A stretch of 7,161 nucleotides of DNA from Dehalococcoidia bacterium (GCA_003153075.1 PMBW01000156.1:1-7161), one strand, 5' to 3'; counted from the first letter of the stretch, positions 1-6,375 are shown. A program made the numbers and translations. The notes: generated by a model from the sequence alone, not told the origin.

Positions 1-25
1 GGTTTTTTTGATTAACTTGATAAAC

Positions 26-54
26 TTGTACAGATACCAATGATGAACTATACT
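26..54 (+). promoter_or_regulatory. Candidate sigma-70-type promoter for hicBA
   Basis: A TTGTAC box at 26-31 is followed after 17 bases by TATACT at 49-54. The -10 box matches the TATAAT consensus at 5 of 6 positions and the -35 box at 3 of 6. The spacing is ideal, and the hicB start lies about 50 bases downstream, behind a strong ribosome binding site. The surrounding DNA is AT-rich, so a chance match is possible. HicB proteins often repress their own promoter, but I see no clear operator palindrome here. Confidence 0.4.
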
Positions 55-103
55 TTCTTTACAAGAAGCATTGAAGATAATTAGTTTTTAGGGAGGTGGT
101 TCA

Positions 104-316
104 ATGAGACTACCTGTAATTTTAACAAAAGGTGAAGATGGCTACTATGTAGCCGAAATTCCCGTTCTGAAGGGTTGTATCTCCCAGGGTAAAACCAAAA
201 AAGAAGCATTGGAAAATATTACTGAGGCTGCTGAACTTTGTCTTGAGTGTATGGAGGAAGAAGGGTGGGGAGTTCCTGCAGAATATACACTTAATCATGT
301 TGAGGTCGGCGTCTAA
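104..316 (+). CDS. hicB: HicB-family antitoxin (short form)
   Basis: This 70-residue protein matches the HicB_lk_antitox/UPF0150 fold. The N-terminus has the typical pattern LPVILTKGEDGYYVAEIPVLKGCISQG, given here in part, in which an edge strand and the 'YVAEIPxLxGC' segment (about residues 14-26) lead into 'GKTKKEALENITEA' (about 29-42). In the family, HicB binds and neutralises the HicA mRNA interferase, mainly through this partially degraded RNase H-like domain. The protein ends after one domain and shows no obvious C-terminal helix-turn-helix or ribbon-helix-helix, which is common for short HicB-like antitoxins. The start is supported by GGAGGTG at 92-98, five bases before the ATG. Its stop codon overlaps the hicA start (TAATG at 314-318), so translation was probably coupled. 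The locus is more AT-rich than the synthetase genes, consistent with a mobile or acquired toxin-antitoxin cassette (inference). Confidence 0.88.
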   Translation: MRLPVILTKGEDGYYVAEIPVLKGCISQGKTKKEALENITEAAELCLECMEEEGWGVPAEYTLNHVEVGV

Positions 317-536
317 TGCCGAAGCTTCCGGTAATATCGGGTGATCGATGTATTTCAGCTTTGGAACGCGTTGGCTACCAGGTTGCACATATCAAAGGCA
401 GCCATGTCAGAATGCAACTTGCCAATCGTAATCCTGTTACAGTTCCGAGACAGATGAACTTGACCGAGGTACTCTACGCGCAATTCTTCGTACTACAGAA
501 ATAGGCGTAGAAGAATTCATTACTTTACTTAAATAA
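316..536 (+). pseudogene. hicA: Frameshifted HicA-family toxin (mRNA interferase)
   Basis: HicA toxins are small double-stranded-RNA-binding-fold ribonucleases that cleave mRNA. The first 45 codons give a good HicA N-terminus: MPKLPVISG, then an 'ALERVGYQV' helix, then 'KGSHVRM', where His30 corresponds to the family's catalytic histidine, then 'PVTVPR'. After codon 45 the frame goes wrong and reads to a stop at 502-504, giving 62 residues with an unrelated tail. From base 453 the +2-shifted frame reads DELDRGTLRAILR and then TTEIGVEEFITLLK before TAA at 534-536. This is exactly the usual HicA C-terminus. Restoring one missing base near 451-453 (a CAN codon, probably His) gives an uninterrupted protein of about 73 residues, the normal family length. 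The gene is therefore either inactivated by a single-base deletion or contains a sequencing error. No slippery heptamer suggests programmed frameshifting. It follows hicB with a one-base overlap. Confidence 0.88.
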
Positions 537-548
537 CCACTCTGTTTT

Positions 549-848
549 TTAACTTACAGCTTTGACCTTGCTTTCCATTGTGATGAGCTTATCGCGGCGG
601 TCATCGATGCTGATAGATGTCGAGACGCGGTTAGCCCCCATCGTAAAGGGGACTTCGTGCATTTTTTGCGCCAGTTGCAGTACCTGCGATAACGGCCCCT
701 GCACAATCGTCGACATGGGCGTGATCTGATAGGTGATGCCTTTTTCCTTTCTGACGACGTCGATGACGGCGGAGACGTATGTGCTGAGGCTGGCGGTTTG
801 TGTTCCCAGCGGTACAACTTTTAGTTCGGCGATCACTGAGCCTTTCAT
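549..848 (-). CDS. MTH1187-family thiamine-binding protein (UPF0045/DUF77)
   Basis: This 99-residue protein matches the MTH1187/YkoF-type family of small ferredoxin-like proteins, which assemble as dimers or tetramers and bind thiamine or related pyrimidines in the cytoplasm. Visible family signatures are 'VVPLGTQTASLSTYV' near residues 11-25, 'YQITPMSTIVQG' near 40-51 (the conserved TPMxTxxxG ligand-site segment), 'KMHEVPFTMGANRV' near 62-75 and 'ISIDDRRDK' near 79-87. The length is typical for the family. The start is set by AAGGAG (the reverse complement of 855-860), six bases before the ATG. No thiamine pathway gene is adjacent, and I could not find the conserved TPP riboswitch pieces upstream. 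Its role is therefore inferred from family only, possibly thiamine or HMP buffering or delivery. It runs convergent to hicA, with only 12 bases between the restored hicA stop and its own stop. Confidence 0.9.
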   Translation of the reverse strand: MKGSVIAELKVVPLGTQTASLSTYVSAVIDVVRKEKGITYQITPMSTIVQGPLSQVLQLAQKMHEVPFTMGANRVSTSISIDDRRDKLITMESKVKAVS

Positions 849-936
849 TTTTTACTCCTTGCTTTGACACATTTTGTTTTTTTGTCGGCGATTTCACCCT
901 CACCATCATAATCTTCTATCCTCAAGGGAAAAGAGA

Positions 937-951
937 TTAGCTTTCAGCTAA
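937..951. repeat. Small perfect inverted repeat
   Basis: TTAGCT at 937-942 and AGCTAA at 946-951 form a 6-bp stem around a TTC loop. CAGCTG follows at 952-957. It lies in the 5' flank of the minus-strand thiamine-binding gene, about 90 bases upstream of its start, so it could be an operator. It could equally be intergenic repeat debris, and it has no T-run to suggest a terminator. Confidence 0.35.
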
Positions 952-1010
952 CAGCTGTCAGTTCAGAGTTAAGAGCGTTGAGTGTTAAGTTATTAAGAAT
1001 GTTGCGGGGC

Positions 1011-1031
1011 GGTCGGGTTCGAAACCCGACC
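1011..1031. repeat. Perfect 9-bp GC-rich palindromic hairpin (REP-like)
   Basis: GGTCGGGTT at 1011-1019 and AACCCGACC at 1023-1031 pair perfectly around a three-base CGA loop. The pattern is like that of short palindromic extragenic elements dispersed in many bacterial genomes. It is not followed by a T-run and no plus-strand gene ends nearby, so a terminator role is unlikely. The loop and inner stem imitate a tRNA T-arm, but no matching tRNA body is present. Whether it is repeated elsewhere cannot be judged from this window. Confidence 0.55.
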
Positions 1032-1062
1032 CTACAGAAAGTGCATCAAGATATTGGATTAT

Positions 1063-1113
1063 GAGCGGAGCTTCCCCGCTCCGGGATTGCCGCGTCCTTA
1101 CAGTCCTCGCAAT
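1063..1113. repeat. Pair of adjacent imperfect inverted repeats, probably dispersed-repeat remnants
   Basis: GAGCGG at 1063-1068 pairs with CCGCTC at 1076-1081. Immediately afterwards ATTGC at 1086-1090 pairs with GCAAT at 1109-1113. The second unit resembles the widespread intergenic motif that starts with ATTGCCGCG and ends with CCTCGCAATGACA. That resemblance is from memory and unverified. These units sit about 150-200 bases upstream of gltX. Confidence 0.4.
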
Positions 1114-1259
1114 GACAATTCACGGGGACGAGGGGACTAAGCGGTACCTGTATTATAGATTGTTACTGGGAGAGATGGTAGAATGTGAGTGTATCAACAA
1201 GACAAGAATAGCAGAAATTCATTGTTGCAATATTTAAAGAAGACAAGCGGAGAATAGTT

Positions 1260-2729
1260 ATGACAGAACGGGTCAGAACACGTTATGCGCCCAGTCCCAC
1301 CGGTTACCCGCACGTGGGGAATATCCGGACGGCGTTGTTTGCCTGGCTCTTCGCCCGGCACAATAAAGGCGCTTTTATTCTGCGCATCGAGGATACCGAT
1401 GTCGAGCGCAGCGTTGAGGGTTCGCTGGAAAATATCCTGGAAAGTTTGCGCTGGCTGGGAATGGATTGGGACGAAGGGCCGGAAATCGGCGGCAATTACG
1501 GACCGTACGTGCAATCAAAACGCCTGCACCTTTATCAGAACGCGGGAAAGAAGTTGGTCGAGAGCGGACATGCCTATTATTGCTACTGTTCCACGGAACG
1601 GCTGGAAAAACTACGCGAGGATCAAATCAAGAATAAATTGCCCCCCGGTTACGACCGCTGCTGCCGCAATCTGACGGCCGAACAGCATAAGGAAAAAGAA
1701 GCCGCCGGAATCAAACCAGTAGTGCGTTTCAAAGCTCCCATAACCGGACGGACGAAATTTCATGATGAAATCTGGGGCGATGTTGCTTTTGAAAACAGCA
1801 ATGTCGAAGACCTGGTTTTGCTGAAATCCGACGGCTATCCCACTTATCATCTGGCCAATGTGGTGGACGACCACGCGATGGAGATTTCACACGTCATCCG
1901 GGCGGAAGAATATATCTCCAGCACGCCGCTGCATATAATGACATACGAAGCACTGGGTTATGCCCTGCCAAAATTCGCACACGTGCCAATGGTTTTGGGG
2001 GTGGACCGCTCGAAACTGAGCAAGCGGCACGGTTCCACCTCGGTACTGGAATTCAGAGATCAGGGGTATCTCCCGGAAGCGCTGCTTAATTTCATGGCGC
2101 TGGTGGGCTGGTCGCTAGACGACAAGACCGATATTATCAGTCGTGAAGAACTGATAACAAATTTCTCGCTGGAGCGGGTGAACAAGAACGCAGGTATTTT
2201 CAATTACGAAAAGCTGCAGTGGATGAACGGCGTTTATATCCGCGGGCTCAGCATTGACGATTTGACGGGCAGGGTGTTCCCCTTCATGGAAAAGGATTTA
2301 CCGCCTGAAGTCAAGCGGCCTTTAGATATTGAATACGTACGGAAAATCGTGCCGCTGATACGGGAAAGGATAAGCACGCTGAAAGATGCCGCCGACTATA
2401 CTGGCTTCTTTTTTTTGGATGAGCTGAGCTATAATGCCGCGATGTTTACCGATAAAAAAATGACCGCGGAAACCTCATTAACAGCGTTAAAAGCGGCGGA
2501 AGCAAAACTATCCGCCCTGGAAAGTTTTAGTCCGGATTTATTAGAAGCTACTCTCCGCCATCTGGCCGAAGAATTAGGGATAAAAGCCGGGCAGCTTTTT
2601 AATCCGCTGCGGGTAGCCACTACCGCCCGTGACGCCGCGCCGCCGCTCTTTGAAACAATGGCGGTATTAGGCAAAGAAAGATGCCTGAAAAGAATCAGGG
2701 CCGCGCTGGTAAAACTCGGCGGCAATTAG
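1260..2729 (+). CDS. gltX: Glutamyl-tRNA synthetase (GluRS, class I)
   Basis: This cytoplasmic enzyme joins glutamate to tRNA-Glu using ATP. The 489-residue length is typical of bacterial GluRS. The Rossmann catalytic domain begins with 'RYAPSPTGYPHVGN', where HVGN (18-21) is the HIGH signature. 'LRIEDTDVER' follows at 41-50. A zinc-knuckle region has Cys108, Cys110, Tyr131 and Cys134/135 ('CYC' and 'YDRCC'). The second signature, KLSKR, lies at 252-256 within 'VDRSKLSKRHG'. The rest is the helical anticodon-binding region, including 'NYEKLQWMNGVYI' and the late 'NPLRVATTARDAAPPLFE' segment typical of the family. The start is supported by GGAG at 1249-1252, seven bases before the ATG, and by agreement with family N-termini. 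glnS follows after 39 bases, suggesting one transcript. Whether it also charges tRNA-Gln (the non-discriminating type) cannot be decided by eye. Confidence 0.98.
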   Translation: MTERVRTRYAPSPTGYPHVGNIRTALFAWLFARHNKGAFILRIEDTDVERSVEGSLENILESLRWLGMDWDEGPEIGGNYGPYVQSKRLHLYQNAGKKLVESGHAYYCYCSTERLEKLREDQIKNKLPPGYDRCCRNLTAEQHKEKEAAGIKPVVRFKAPITGRTKFHDEIWGDVAFENSNVEDLVLLKSDGYPTYHLANVVDDHAMEISHVIRAEEYISSTPLHIMTYEALGYALPKFAHVPMVLGVDRSKLSKRHGSTSVLEFRDQGYLPEALLNFMALVGWSLDDKTDIISREELITNFSLERVNKNAGIFNYEKLQWMNGVYIRGLSIDDLTGRVFPFMEKDLPPEVKRPLDIEYVRKIVPLIRERISTLKDAADYTGFFFLDELSYNAAMFTDKKMTAETSLTALKAAEAKLSALESFSPDLLEATLRHLAEELGIKAGQLFNPLRVATTARDAAPPLFETMAVLGKERCLKRIRAALVKLGGN

Positions 2730-2768
2730 CGTTGGTTAGACAGAAAAGAAAAACAGAGGGAGCAAATT

Positions 2769-4460
2769 ATGAACGAGACTAACTCATCCGCATCCGGTGA
2801 TTTTATCCGGGATATTGTTCGCCAGGATATCGCGAAGAATAAAAACGGCGGACGGGTGCAGACCCGGTTCCCGCCTGAGCCTAACGGTTATTTACACATC
2901 GGGCATGCCAGGGCGATCTGGATCAACTTCAGTATCGCTGCTGATTTCGGGGGCAAGTGCAACCTGCGTTTCGACGATACCAATCCGGTGAAAGAAGAAC
3001 AGGAATACATCGATGCCATTATCCGGGATATCCACTGGTTGGGATTTGACTGGGATGACCGTTTATATTACGCTTCAAGCTATTTCGAGCAAATGTATCA
3101 ATACGCTTTACAACTTATCGAGGCCGGCAAGGCCTATGTTGATGACTCGACCGCGGGGCAGATCCATGAATATCGCGGCACTTTGACCGAGCACGGGAAA
3201 GTCAGCCCGTACCGGGACCGCCCGGCGGCGGAAAACCTGGATTTGTTCAAACGCATGCGAGCCGGGGAATTCCCGGACGGCTCACGGGTGTTACGGGCGA
3301 AGATCGATATGACCTCCCCCAACATGAACATGCGTGATCCGGTCATGTACCGTATCCTGCATGCCTCGCATCCGCACACGGGTGATCAATGGTGTATTTA
3401 CCCGATGTATGACTGGGCACACGGGATTGAGGACTCCATCGAGGGGGTTACCCATTCCTGTTGTTCACTGGAATTTGAAGACCACCGTCCGCTGTATGAC
3501 TGGTTCCTGGATGAGCTCGGCATCTTTCATCCTCAGCAAATCGAGTTTGCCAGGCTTAATTTCACCTATACTATCATGAGCAAACGCTTTTTCAAGCGGA
3601 TGATAGACGAAGGGATCGTACGCGGATTCGATGACCCGCGTTTACCGACACTGGCGGGAATACGCCGGCGCGGTTACCCTCCACAGGCTATTATAAACAC
3701 GTGTAAATTATTAGGCGTGGCTAAGGCTAACAGCACGGCAGATCTGGCCTTGCTGGAGCACTGTGTCCGCGAGGATCTGAATATACACTCGCCGCGGGCG
3801 ATGGGTGTGCTGCGTCCGCTGCGCCTGGTAATTGACAACTACCCCGAAGATCAGGTGGAAGAATTCGAGGCGGTGAATAATCCAGAGGATCCTGCTGCCG
3901 GAACACGTAAAGTGCCGTTTTCCCGGGTTCTCTATATCGAACAGGAAGATTTCCGCGAAGAACCGCCGCCCAAGTACTACCGTTTGTCCCCGGGCCGTGA
4001 GATCAGGCTCAGGTATGCTTATTTAATTACATGTGTAAGTGTTAAAAAAGATCCGAAAACCGGTGAGGTGGTCGAGGTGCATTGCACTTATGACCCGGCT
4101 ACGCGCGGCGGCAATGCTCCGGATGGCCGTAAGGTTAAATCGACAATACACTGGGTTTCGGCAGCGCACGCACTTGAGGCTGAAGTACGTTTGTACGAAA
4201 ACCTGTTCACCAAAGAAAACCCCAACGCTGTAGAAAACGGGGCTGATTTCATGTCTAACGTTAACCGTAATTCGCTCGAGGTGCTAACCTCCTGTCGGGT
4301 AGAACCTTTTCTGGCCGGCGCCGCCCCGGGCAACCAGTATCAATTCGAGAGGATAGGCTATTTCTGCGTCGATCCCGATACAACACCGGAAAAACGCGTA
4401 TTTAACCGGACGGTGTCTTTACGGGATGATTGGGTAAAGATACAAAAACAGCAGAAATAA
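2769..4460 (+). CDS. glnS: Glutaminyl-tRNA synthetase (GlnRS, class I)
   Basis: This enzyme charges tRNA-Gln directly with glutamine. The 563 residues match the usual bacterial length of about 550. The catalytic domain shows '[17 protein letters not shown]', with the HIGH motif at 43-46, then '[12 protein letters not shown]' (about 66-77), then '[18 protein letters not shown]' and '[18 protein letters not shown]' (about 209-245). The KMSKS-type signature is MSKR at 270-273 within 'YTIMSKRF'. The C-terminal half is the two-barrel anticodon-binding region, with 'ENYP'-like, 'IEQEDFREE', '[17 protein letters not shown]' and '[11 protein letters not shown]' segments characteristic of GlnRS. GAGGGAG at 2756-2762 lies six bases before the ATG. 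Most bacteria lack GlnRS and make Gln-tRNA by GatCAB transamidation. GlnRS in bacteria is generally attributed to horizontal transfer from eukaryotes. Its position directly after gltX suggests co-expression. Confidence 0.98.
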   Translation: MNETNSSASGDFIRDIVRQDIAKNKNGGRVQTRFPPEPNGYLHIGHARAIWINFSIAADFGGKCNLRFDDTNPVKEEQEYIDAIIRDIHWLGFDWDDRLYYASSYFEQMYQYALQLIEAGKAYVDDSTAGQIHEYRGTLTEHGKVSPYRDRPAAENLDLFKRMRAGEFPDGSRVLRAKIDMTSPNMNMRDPVMYRILHASHPHTGDQWCIYPMYDWAHGIEDSIEGVTHSCCSLEFEDHRPLYDWFLDELGIFHPQQIEFARLNFTYTIMSKRFFKRMIDEGIVRGFDDPRLPTLAGIRRRGYPPQAIINTCKLLGVAKANSTADLALLEHCVREDLNIHSPRAMGVLRPLRLVIDNYPEDQVEEFEAVNNPEDPAAGTRKVPFSRVLYIEQEDFREEPPPKYYRLSPGREIRLRYAYLITCVSVKKDPKTGEVVEVHCTYDPATRGGNAPDGRKVKSTIHWVSAAHALEAEVRLYENLFTKENPNAVENGADFMSNVNRNSLEVLTSCRVEPFLAGAAPGNQYQFERIGYFCVDPDTTPEKRVFNRTVSLRDDWVKIQKQQK

Positions 4461-4461
4461 A

Positions 4462-4488
4462 ACCGCCACTTTTTCAGATAACGGCGGT
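4462..4488. repeat. Weak stem-loop just downstream of glnS
   Basis: ACCGCC at 4462-4467 pairs with GGCGGT at 4483-4488 around a 15-base loop that contains a T-run. It begins two bases after the glnS stop. On the plus strand no T-run follows the stem, so it is not a classic intrinsic terminator. On the minus strand the stem is followed by TTTTATTTC, but no minus-strand gene ends here. It could be a degenerate or factor-assisted glnS terminator. Confidence 0.3.
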
Positions 4489-4554
4489 GCCGGGAAAAGA
4501 GCGTAAGCGGGCACGAATTGATGATACGGTCAAATGATTGGCGGGAATGTAACG

Positions 4555-4584
4555 TTGAATAAATAGACTCCGGTAATATATATT
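4555..4584 (+). promoter_or_regulatory. Candidate promoter upstream of the radical SAM gene
   Basis: TTGAAT at 4555-4560 (4 of 6 matches to TTGACA) is followed after 18 bases by TATATT at 4579-4584 (5 of 6 matches to TATAAT). An overlapping TATATA at 4577-4582 would give a 16-base spacer. A transcript starting here would cross the MITE-like element before reaching the gene at 4832, giving a leader of about 240 bases. The local AT-richness makes a chance match plausible. Confidence 0.3.
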
Positions 4585-4623
4585 CCAGTGAATAATTATG
4601 TGTGAAAGATAAACCCTTCTGTA

Positions 4624-4767
4624 TCTGAGGCTGTCCGAAAATAAAGTGTGGAAATAGAAAATCCCCCTTGTATCCCTCCCGTTCGTGCCTCAGGGACCTA
4701 ACGGCCTCTCGCGAAGGGGGGGATTGGAATTTATTCGGCAATCTAACAGATTTCGGACACCCTCAGA
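4624..4767. mobile_element. MITE-like element with 17-bp terminal inverted repeats
   Basis: The left end at 4624-4640 and the right end at 4751-4767 are reverse complements of each other at 16 of 17 positions. Both ends carry the core TGTCCGAAA, with TCTGAGG outermost. The 144-bp element has no coding capacity. Nested inside are further pairing arms: AATCCCCC near 4660-4667 with the G-run and ATT at 4716-4725, and CCGTT at 4679-4683 with AACGG at 4700-4704. The whole element could therefore fold into a long interrupted hairpin. This is typical of miniature inverted-repeat elements mobilised in trans by an IS transposase. I see no clear target-site duplication, so it may be old, or the true ends may differ by a few bases. 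It lies between the glnS stop and the radical SAM gene. Confidence 0.65.
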
Positions 4768-4831
4768 GAGATGCGTAACATCGAAATGAAATGAAAAAGG
4801 GCACTAAATCAGCATTCTGTAATGGAGAAAT

Positions 4832-5827
4832 ATGACGGAAATTGAACCCGGCTATCTGGCTCTTTACCGTTCCGGCGAACTGAAACGCCGCACCGAAGAA
4901 CTGGAAGCGCGGTTGGCAGTCTGTGATATCTGCCCGCGTAACTGCCGGGTCAACCGCCTGCAAGGTGAGACGGGGTTTTGCCATTCCGGGCTGCTGCCGA
5001 TCGTGGATACGGTCTGTCAGCACCTGGGGGAAGAACCGCCGATATCCGGCACGAAAGGGTCCGGTACAGTATTCTTCGGCAACTGTAATTTACGCTGCGT
5101 TTATTGTCAGAACCACCAGATCAGTCAGAACTGGCGAAAAGAGCAGGCAAAAGAAATTTCATTTCAGGCCCTGGCAGAAAAACTGCTTTATCTGCAGAAT
5201 GAACTCGGCTGCCACAATATCAATTTCGTCTCTCCGTCGCATTTTGTACCGCAGATATTGAAAACGCTGTTGCTGGCGGTGCCGATGGGACTGAAAATAC
5301 CTCTGGTCTATAATACCAGCGGCTATGACTCGCTGGAGACGATCAAGGCGCTGGACGGCATTTTCGATATATATTTGCCGGATTTGCGGTACGCATCAAA
5401 CAAATTCGCAAAGTTATACTCCCAGGCGCCGAACTATGTGGAACACGCGCGTAAGGCAATTAGGGAGATGTACCGCCAGGTGGGGAATCTTATTGTTGAT
5501 GAAAACGAGATTGCGCAGAGGGGCTTGATCGTGCGCCACCTGATATTACCGGGCGGGTTGGCGGGAAGTGAAGAGTCTTTGACATGGCTGGCGAAGGAAG
5601 TTTCTCCCGAAGTAAGCCTTAGTTTGATGGCGCAATACTATCCGGCGCATCATACCGCGCGGTTCCCGGAGCTTGCACGCGGGATCACAGAAGTTGAATA
5701 TGACGAAGTAGTGGATCTATTGGATAAGCTGGGGATAGAGAACGGCTGGATCCAGGAGATGAGCGCACCGGATAATTATCAGCCTGATTTTGAGCGGGAG
5801 AGTCATCCTTTCGATAATCCTGAGTAA
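4832..5827 (+). CDS. PflX-type radical SAM protein (COG1313)
   Basis: This 331-residue cytoplasmic protein is related to pyruvate formate-lyase activating enzymes. Residues 82-94 read 'FGNCNLRCVYCQN', containing the CxxxCxxC cluster motif (Cys85, Cys89, Cys92) that holds a 4Fe-4S cluster for S-adenosylmethionine cleavage. An N-terminal cysteine set, 'CDICPRNC' (Cys31, Cys34, Cys38) plus Cys50 in 'GETGFC', is characteristic of the PflX group and may bind a second cluster or zinc. 'HLGEEPPISGTKGSGTVFF' precedes the SAM motif. Later family-like segments are 'NFVSPSHFVPQI', 'VYNTSGYDS' with 'FDIYLPDLRY', and 'RHLILPGGLAGSEESL'. The start follows GGAG at 4824-4827, four bases upstream, and the preceding MITE-like element argues against a longer protein. 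The substrate is unknown. No glycyl radical enzyme gene is adjacent, so calling it a PFL activase would be overreach. The gene appears to be transcribed alone. Confidence 0.92.
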   Translation: MTEIEPGYLALYRSGELKRRTEELEARLAVCDICPRNCRVNRLQGETGFCHSGLLPIVDTVCQHLGEEPPISGTKGSGTVFFGNCNLRCVYCQNHQISQNWRKEQAKEISFQALAEKLLYLQNELGCHNINFVSPSHFVPQILKTLLLAVPMGLKIPLVYNTSGYDSLETIKALDGIFDIYLPDLRYASNKFAKLYSQAPNYVEHARKAIREMYRQVGNLIVDENEIAQRGLIVRHLILPGGLAGSEESLTWLAKEVSPEVSLSLMAQYYPAHHTARFPELARGITEVEYDEVVDLLDKLGIENGWIQEMSAPDNYQPDFERESHPFDNPE

Positions 5828-6138
5828 AGCGCTAAATTCGAATTTCTAAACTCTAAATAAATGCAACTATTTTAAATTCAAAAAGAAAATATTGCCAATC
5901 TAATCAGTACGGTAATCATCAATCCGGCAATAAGGTGAAGTAGTTGATTTTGTTGTACTGGATACAGTCTTCCACCGAATTGATGTGCCGATTTAAGTAG
6001 GAGAATCAACCATTTTAGCACGGTAGAAAAACAGGGACGGATAGGTTTCCAATAAACAAGTTAAACCTGCGGCCATAATCAGGAGAATTTGGATCTTGAT
6101 ATCACAGATTTCATGCCGGAAAAGTATTTGGAAAACCC

Positions 6139-6158
6139 ACAGGCAGGGACGCCTGTGC
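6139..6158. repeat. Perfect 7-bp palindromic stem-loop (REP-like)
   Basis: CACAGGC and GCCTGTG pair around a six-base AGGGAC loop; coordinates could be off by one. The word 'aggcagggacgcctgtgcca' resembles short dispersed hairpins often seen in intergenic DNA. It is not followed by a T-run on either strand, so a terminator role is unlikely. Confidence 0.5.
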
Positions 6159-6357
6159 CACTAATATCTTAATTCCGGATTCCGGTACATTTCCTTTGTC
6201 ACGTATTTCGACTGTGGTCTCAACCTGCGCCGGGATGGAGGTGCTGATTTGATCGGGAGTCATCTGTTTAAAACTAAAAAAATTATGTTCCCGTAAATCA
6301 CGGTTAAACTATCCGCATTGACAGGCCGTAATCAATTGGGCAAGGCTATTTTATGGA

Positions 6358-6375
6358 TTCCCGCGTTCGCGGGAA
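6358..6375. repeat. Perfect 8-bp palindromic stem-loop (REP-like)
   Basis: TTCCCGCG at 6358-6365 and CGCGGGAA at 6368-6375 pair around a TT loop, preceded by TGGA. The word TGGATTCCCGCG...CGCGGGAA resembles a dispersed intergenic repeat common across many bacteria (from memory, not searched). It lies in the gene-poor spacer about 180 bases upstream of the DUF502 gene. Confidence 0.55.

Larger units (their letters stand above)
849..1259. other. Gene-free spacer with repeat debris between the thiamine-binding gene and gltX
   Basis: These 411 bases hold no credible coding frame. Several inverted repeats occur between 937 and 1113 and are listed separately. The segment from about 957 to 1000 is rich in GAGTT, GTTAAG and GTTGAG words, resembling low-complexity intergenic filler. 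The segment 1115-1150 contains two GGGGAC words and a GGTACC site, which also look like fragments of a dispersed palindrome. GltX in some bacteria is controlled by a T-box, but I see no convincing AGGGTGGNACCGCG antiterminator core here. I could not identify a confident gltX promoter. Confidence 0.6.

Noticed and set aside
631..909. 92-residue minus-strand open frame overlapping the thiamine-binding gene
   Set aside because: It is an Arg/Lys-rich out-of-frame shadow of the recognised gene, with no family resemblance and no good ribosome binding site.
860..960. TPP riboswitch in front of the thiamine-binding protein gene
   Set aside because: On the minus strand the conserved CTGAGA and ACCTGATCTGG-type elements are not present in the right order, and the leader is too short and AT-rich.
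1012..1030. tRNA T-arm look-alike (TCGGG, loop TTCGAAA, CCCGA) suggesting a tRNA gene or tRNA remnant
   Set aside because: The bases after the stem (CCCTACA) would need a TGTAGGG acceptor strand about 65 bases upstream, and none is present. There is no D-arm or anticodon arm. A perfect 9-bp hairpin fits a palindromic repeat better.
1115..1160. T-box antiterminator core upstream of gltX (words GCGGTACCTG)
   Set aside because: The conserved AGGGTGGNACCGCG sequence is not present, no specifier-loop stem was found, and there is no terminator with a T-run before gltX.
1194..1514. 106-residue minus-strand open frame over the start of gltX
   Set aside because: It is antisense to the conserved GluRS catalytic domain, has no recognisable family and is explained by codon bias of the real gene.
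4358..4741. 127-residue minus-strand open frame spanning the end of glnS and the MITE-like element
   Set aside because: It overlaps conserved GlnRS codons and repeat DNA, has low-complexity composition and no ribosome binding site.
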